From contig JANWJY010000006.1 in NCBI GenBank assembly GCA_025451715.1, positions 1 through 5,021 on the forward strand: a stretch of DNA of 5,021 bases, read 5' to 3'. Both the position numbers and the translations under genes were made by a program. Of this stretch, positions 4,702 to 5,021 are shown in pieces (the stretch's first letter is position 1; each line of letters opens with the position of its first letter). The notes beneath the pieces are model-generated. The model did not search any database and was not told the origin of the DNA. It saw nothing but the letters and a program-made list of their open reading frames with translations. Origin of the DNA: Fimbriimonadaceae bacterium. Lineage in GTDB: Bacteria; Armatimonadota; Fimbriimonadia; Fimbriimonadales; Fimbriimonadaceae.

Positions 4702-5021
4702 ATGGAGCGAGAGATGCGAGAGCAGCCCGCCGTGCTCGCCGCGAACTCGGGTCGTTACTTCGACGAGATCAGCGCCGCACTGCATGGTTCAAGCTTCGAG
4801 ATGGTGCTGCTAGCGGCGCGGGGCTCCTCGGACAACGCAGCGCTCTACGCGAGGTACTTGATCGAGGTTCACTTGGGGATACCTGTCTCGCTCGCGGCCC
4901 CTTCGGTCATCACAAAGTACGGAACTGACATGAGATATCCGCGCTGCCTTGCAATCGGGATCTCCCAAAGCGGTGCCGCCCCCGACGTCAGTGAGGTGCT
5001 AGCGCACCTGCGGTCGAAGGG
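4702..5021 (+). CDS. SIS-domain sugar-phosphate isomerase/deaminase (AgaS / NagB-II / GlmS-isomerase-like), N-terminal part, cut by window end
   Basis: 106 complete codons run from the ATG at 4702 to the window edge with no stop. GGCGGG at 4689-4694, seven bases upstream, supports this start. An in-frame GTG at 4684 would give the alternative N-terminus VQAGHQ. An in-frame TGA at 4681-4683 bounds any extension. The protein opens with 'MEREMREQPAVL', the 'M..EI.EQP' entry typical of SIS proteins related to the isomerase half of GlmS. The SIS domain starts at about residue 33: 'VLLAARGSSDNAALYARYLIE' has the phosphosugar-binding G41-S42-S43, then 'GIPVSLAAPSVITKYG' and 'LAIGISQSGAAPDV' with S88-Q-S-G91. 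There is no glutaminase domain at the N-terminus, so it is not full-length GlmS. AgaS-type or NagB-II-type glucosamine-6-phosphate deaminase is the likely group. Divergent placement beside a murB operon fits amino-sugar metabolism, but that is inference. The C-terminal SIS repeat lies beyond the window. Confidence 0.9.
   Translation, partial: MEREMREQPAVLAANSGRYFDEISAALHGSSFEMVLLAARGSSDNAALYARYLIEVHLGIPVSLAAPSVITKYGTDMRYPRCLAIGISQSGAAPDVSEVLAHLRSK

Noticed and set aside
4680..4928. Open frame on the + strand of 82 codons at the right edge
   Set aside because: It is out of frame with the SIS-domain gene, which has clear GSS and SQSG motifs and stays open to the window end.
1..5021. Defence system, prophage, insertion sequence or CRISPR array
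   Set aside because: No transposase, integrase, terminal repeats, regularly spaced repeats or nuclease/helicase motifs are visible. The genes are mostly housekeeping with uniform composition.

Overview
The window is a compact, fully coding stretch of a moderately GC-rich bacterial chromosome. It has no mobile elements, CRISPR arrays, rRNA genes or recognisable tRNA genes. A probable outer-membrane beta-barrel protein and MurB both point to a bacterium with peptidoglycan and probably two membranes. The mix of genes (an HPD-less J-like protein of the 'RSDPS' type, a compact TsaB, a MurB with an extra helical insert, a tandem PsbP/DcrB-like secreted protein) reminds me of Armatimonadota such as Fimbriimonadia. 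That is an impression, not a demonstrated assignment.

Left block (1-1632, + strand): three genes linked by two ATGA start/stop overlaps. They are the C-terminal part of a probable beta-barrel protein (5' end outside the window), a small protein with two N-terminal membrane helices and a long coiled coil, and a soluble protein with a degenerate J-domain. The last gene ends in an 18-base convergent overlap with the block to its right. A hairpin lies in that overlap, followed by a short T-rich run, and could be the terminator.

Middle block (1615-4544, - strand): a tightly packed leftward operon in the order secreted tandem-domain protein, tsaB, murB, arsC-like gene. Neighbouring genes overlap by 4, 8 and 4 bases, so translation is probably coupled. 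The operon joins tRNA t6A modification (TsaB), peptidoglycan precursor synthesis (MurB), a cysteine-based low-molecular-weight phosphatase/arsenate reductase and an exported protein of unknown role.

Right edge (from about 4684/4702, + strand): a divergently transcribed gene for a SIS-domain sugar-phosphate protein of the AgaS/NagB-II/GlmS-isomerase type, cut by the window end. The roughly 160-base divergent intergenic region carries two inverted repeats and presumably both promoters, but no strong consensus promoter is visible.

Nothing here is a clear new defence or mobile system. The least explained part is the three-gene membrane/J-like cassette at the left.
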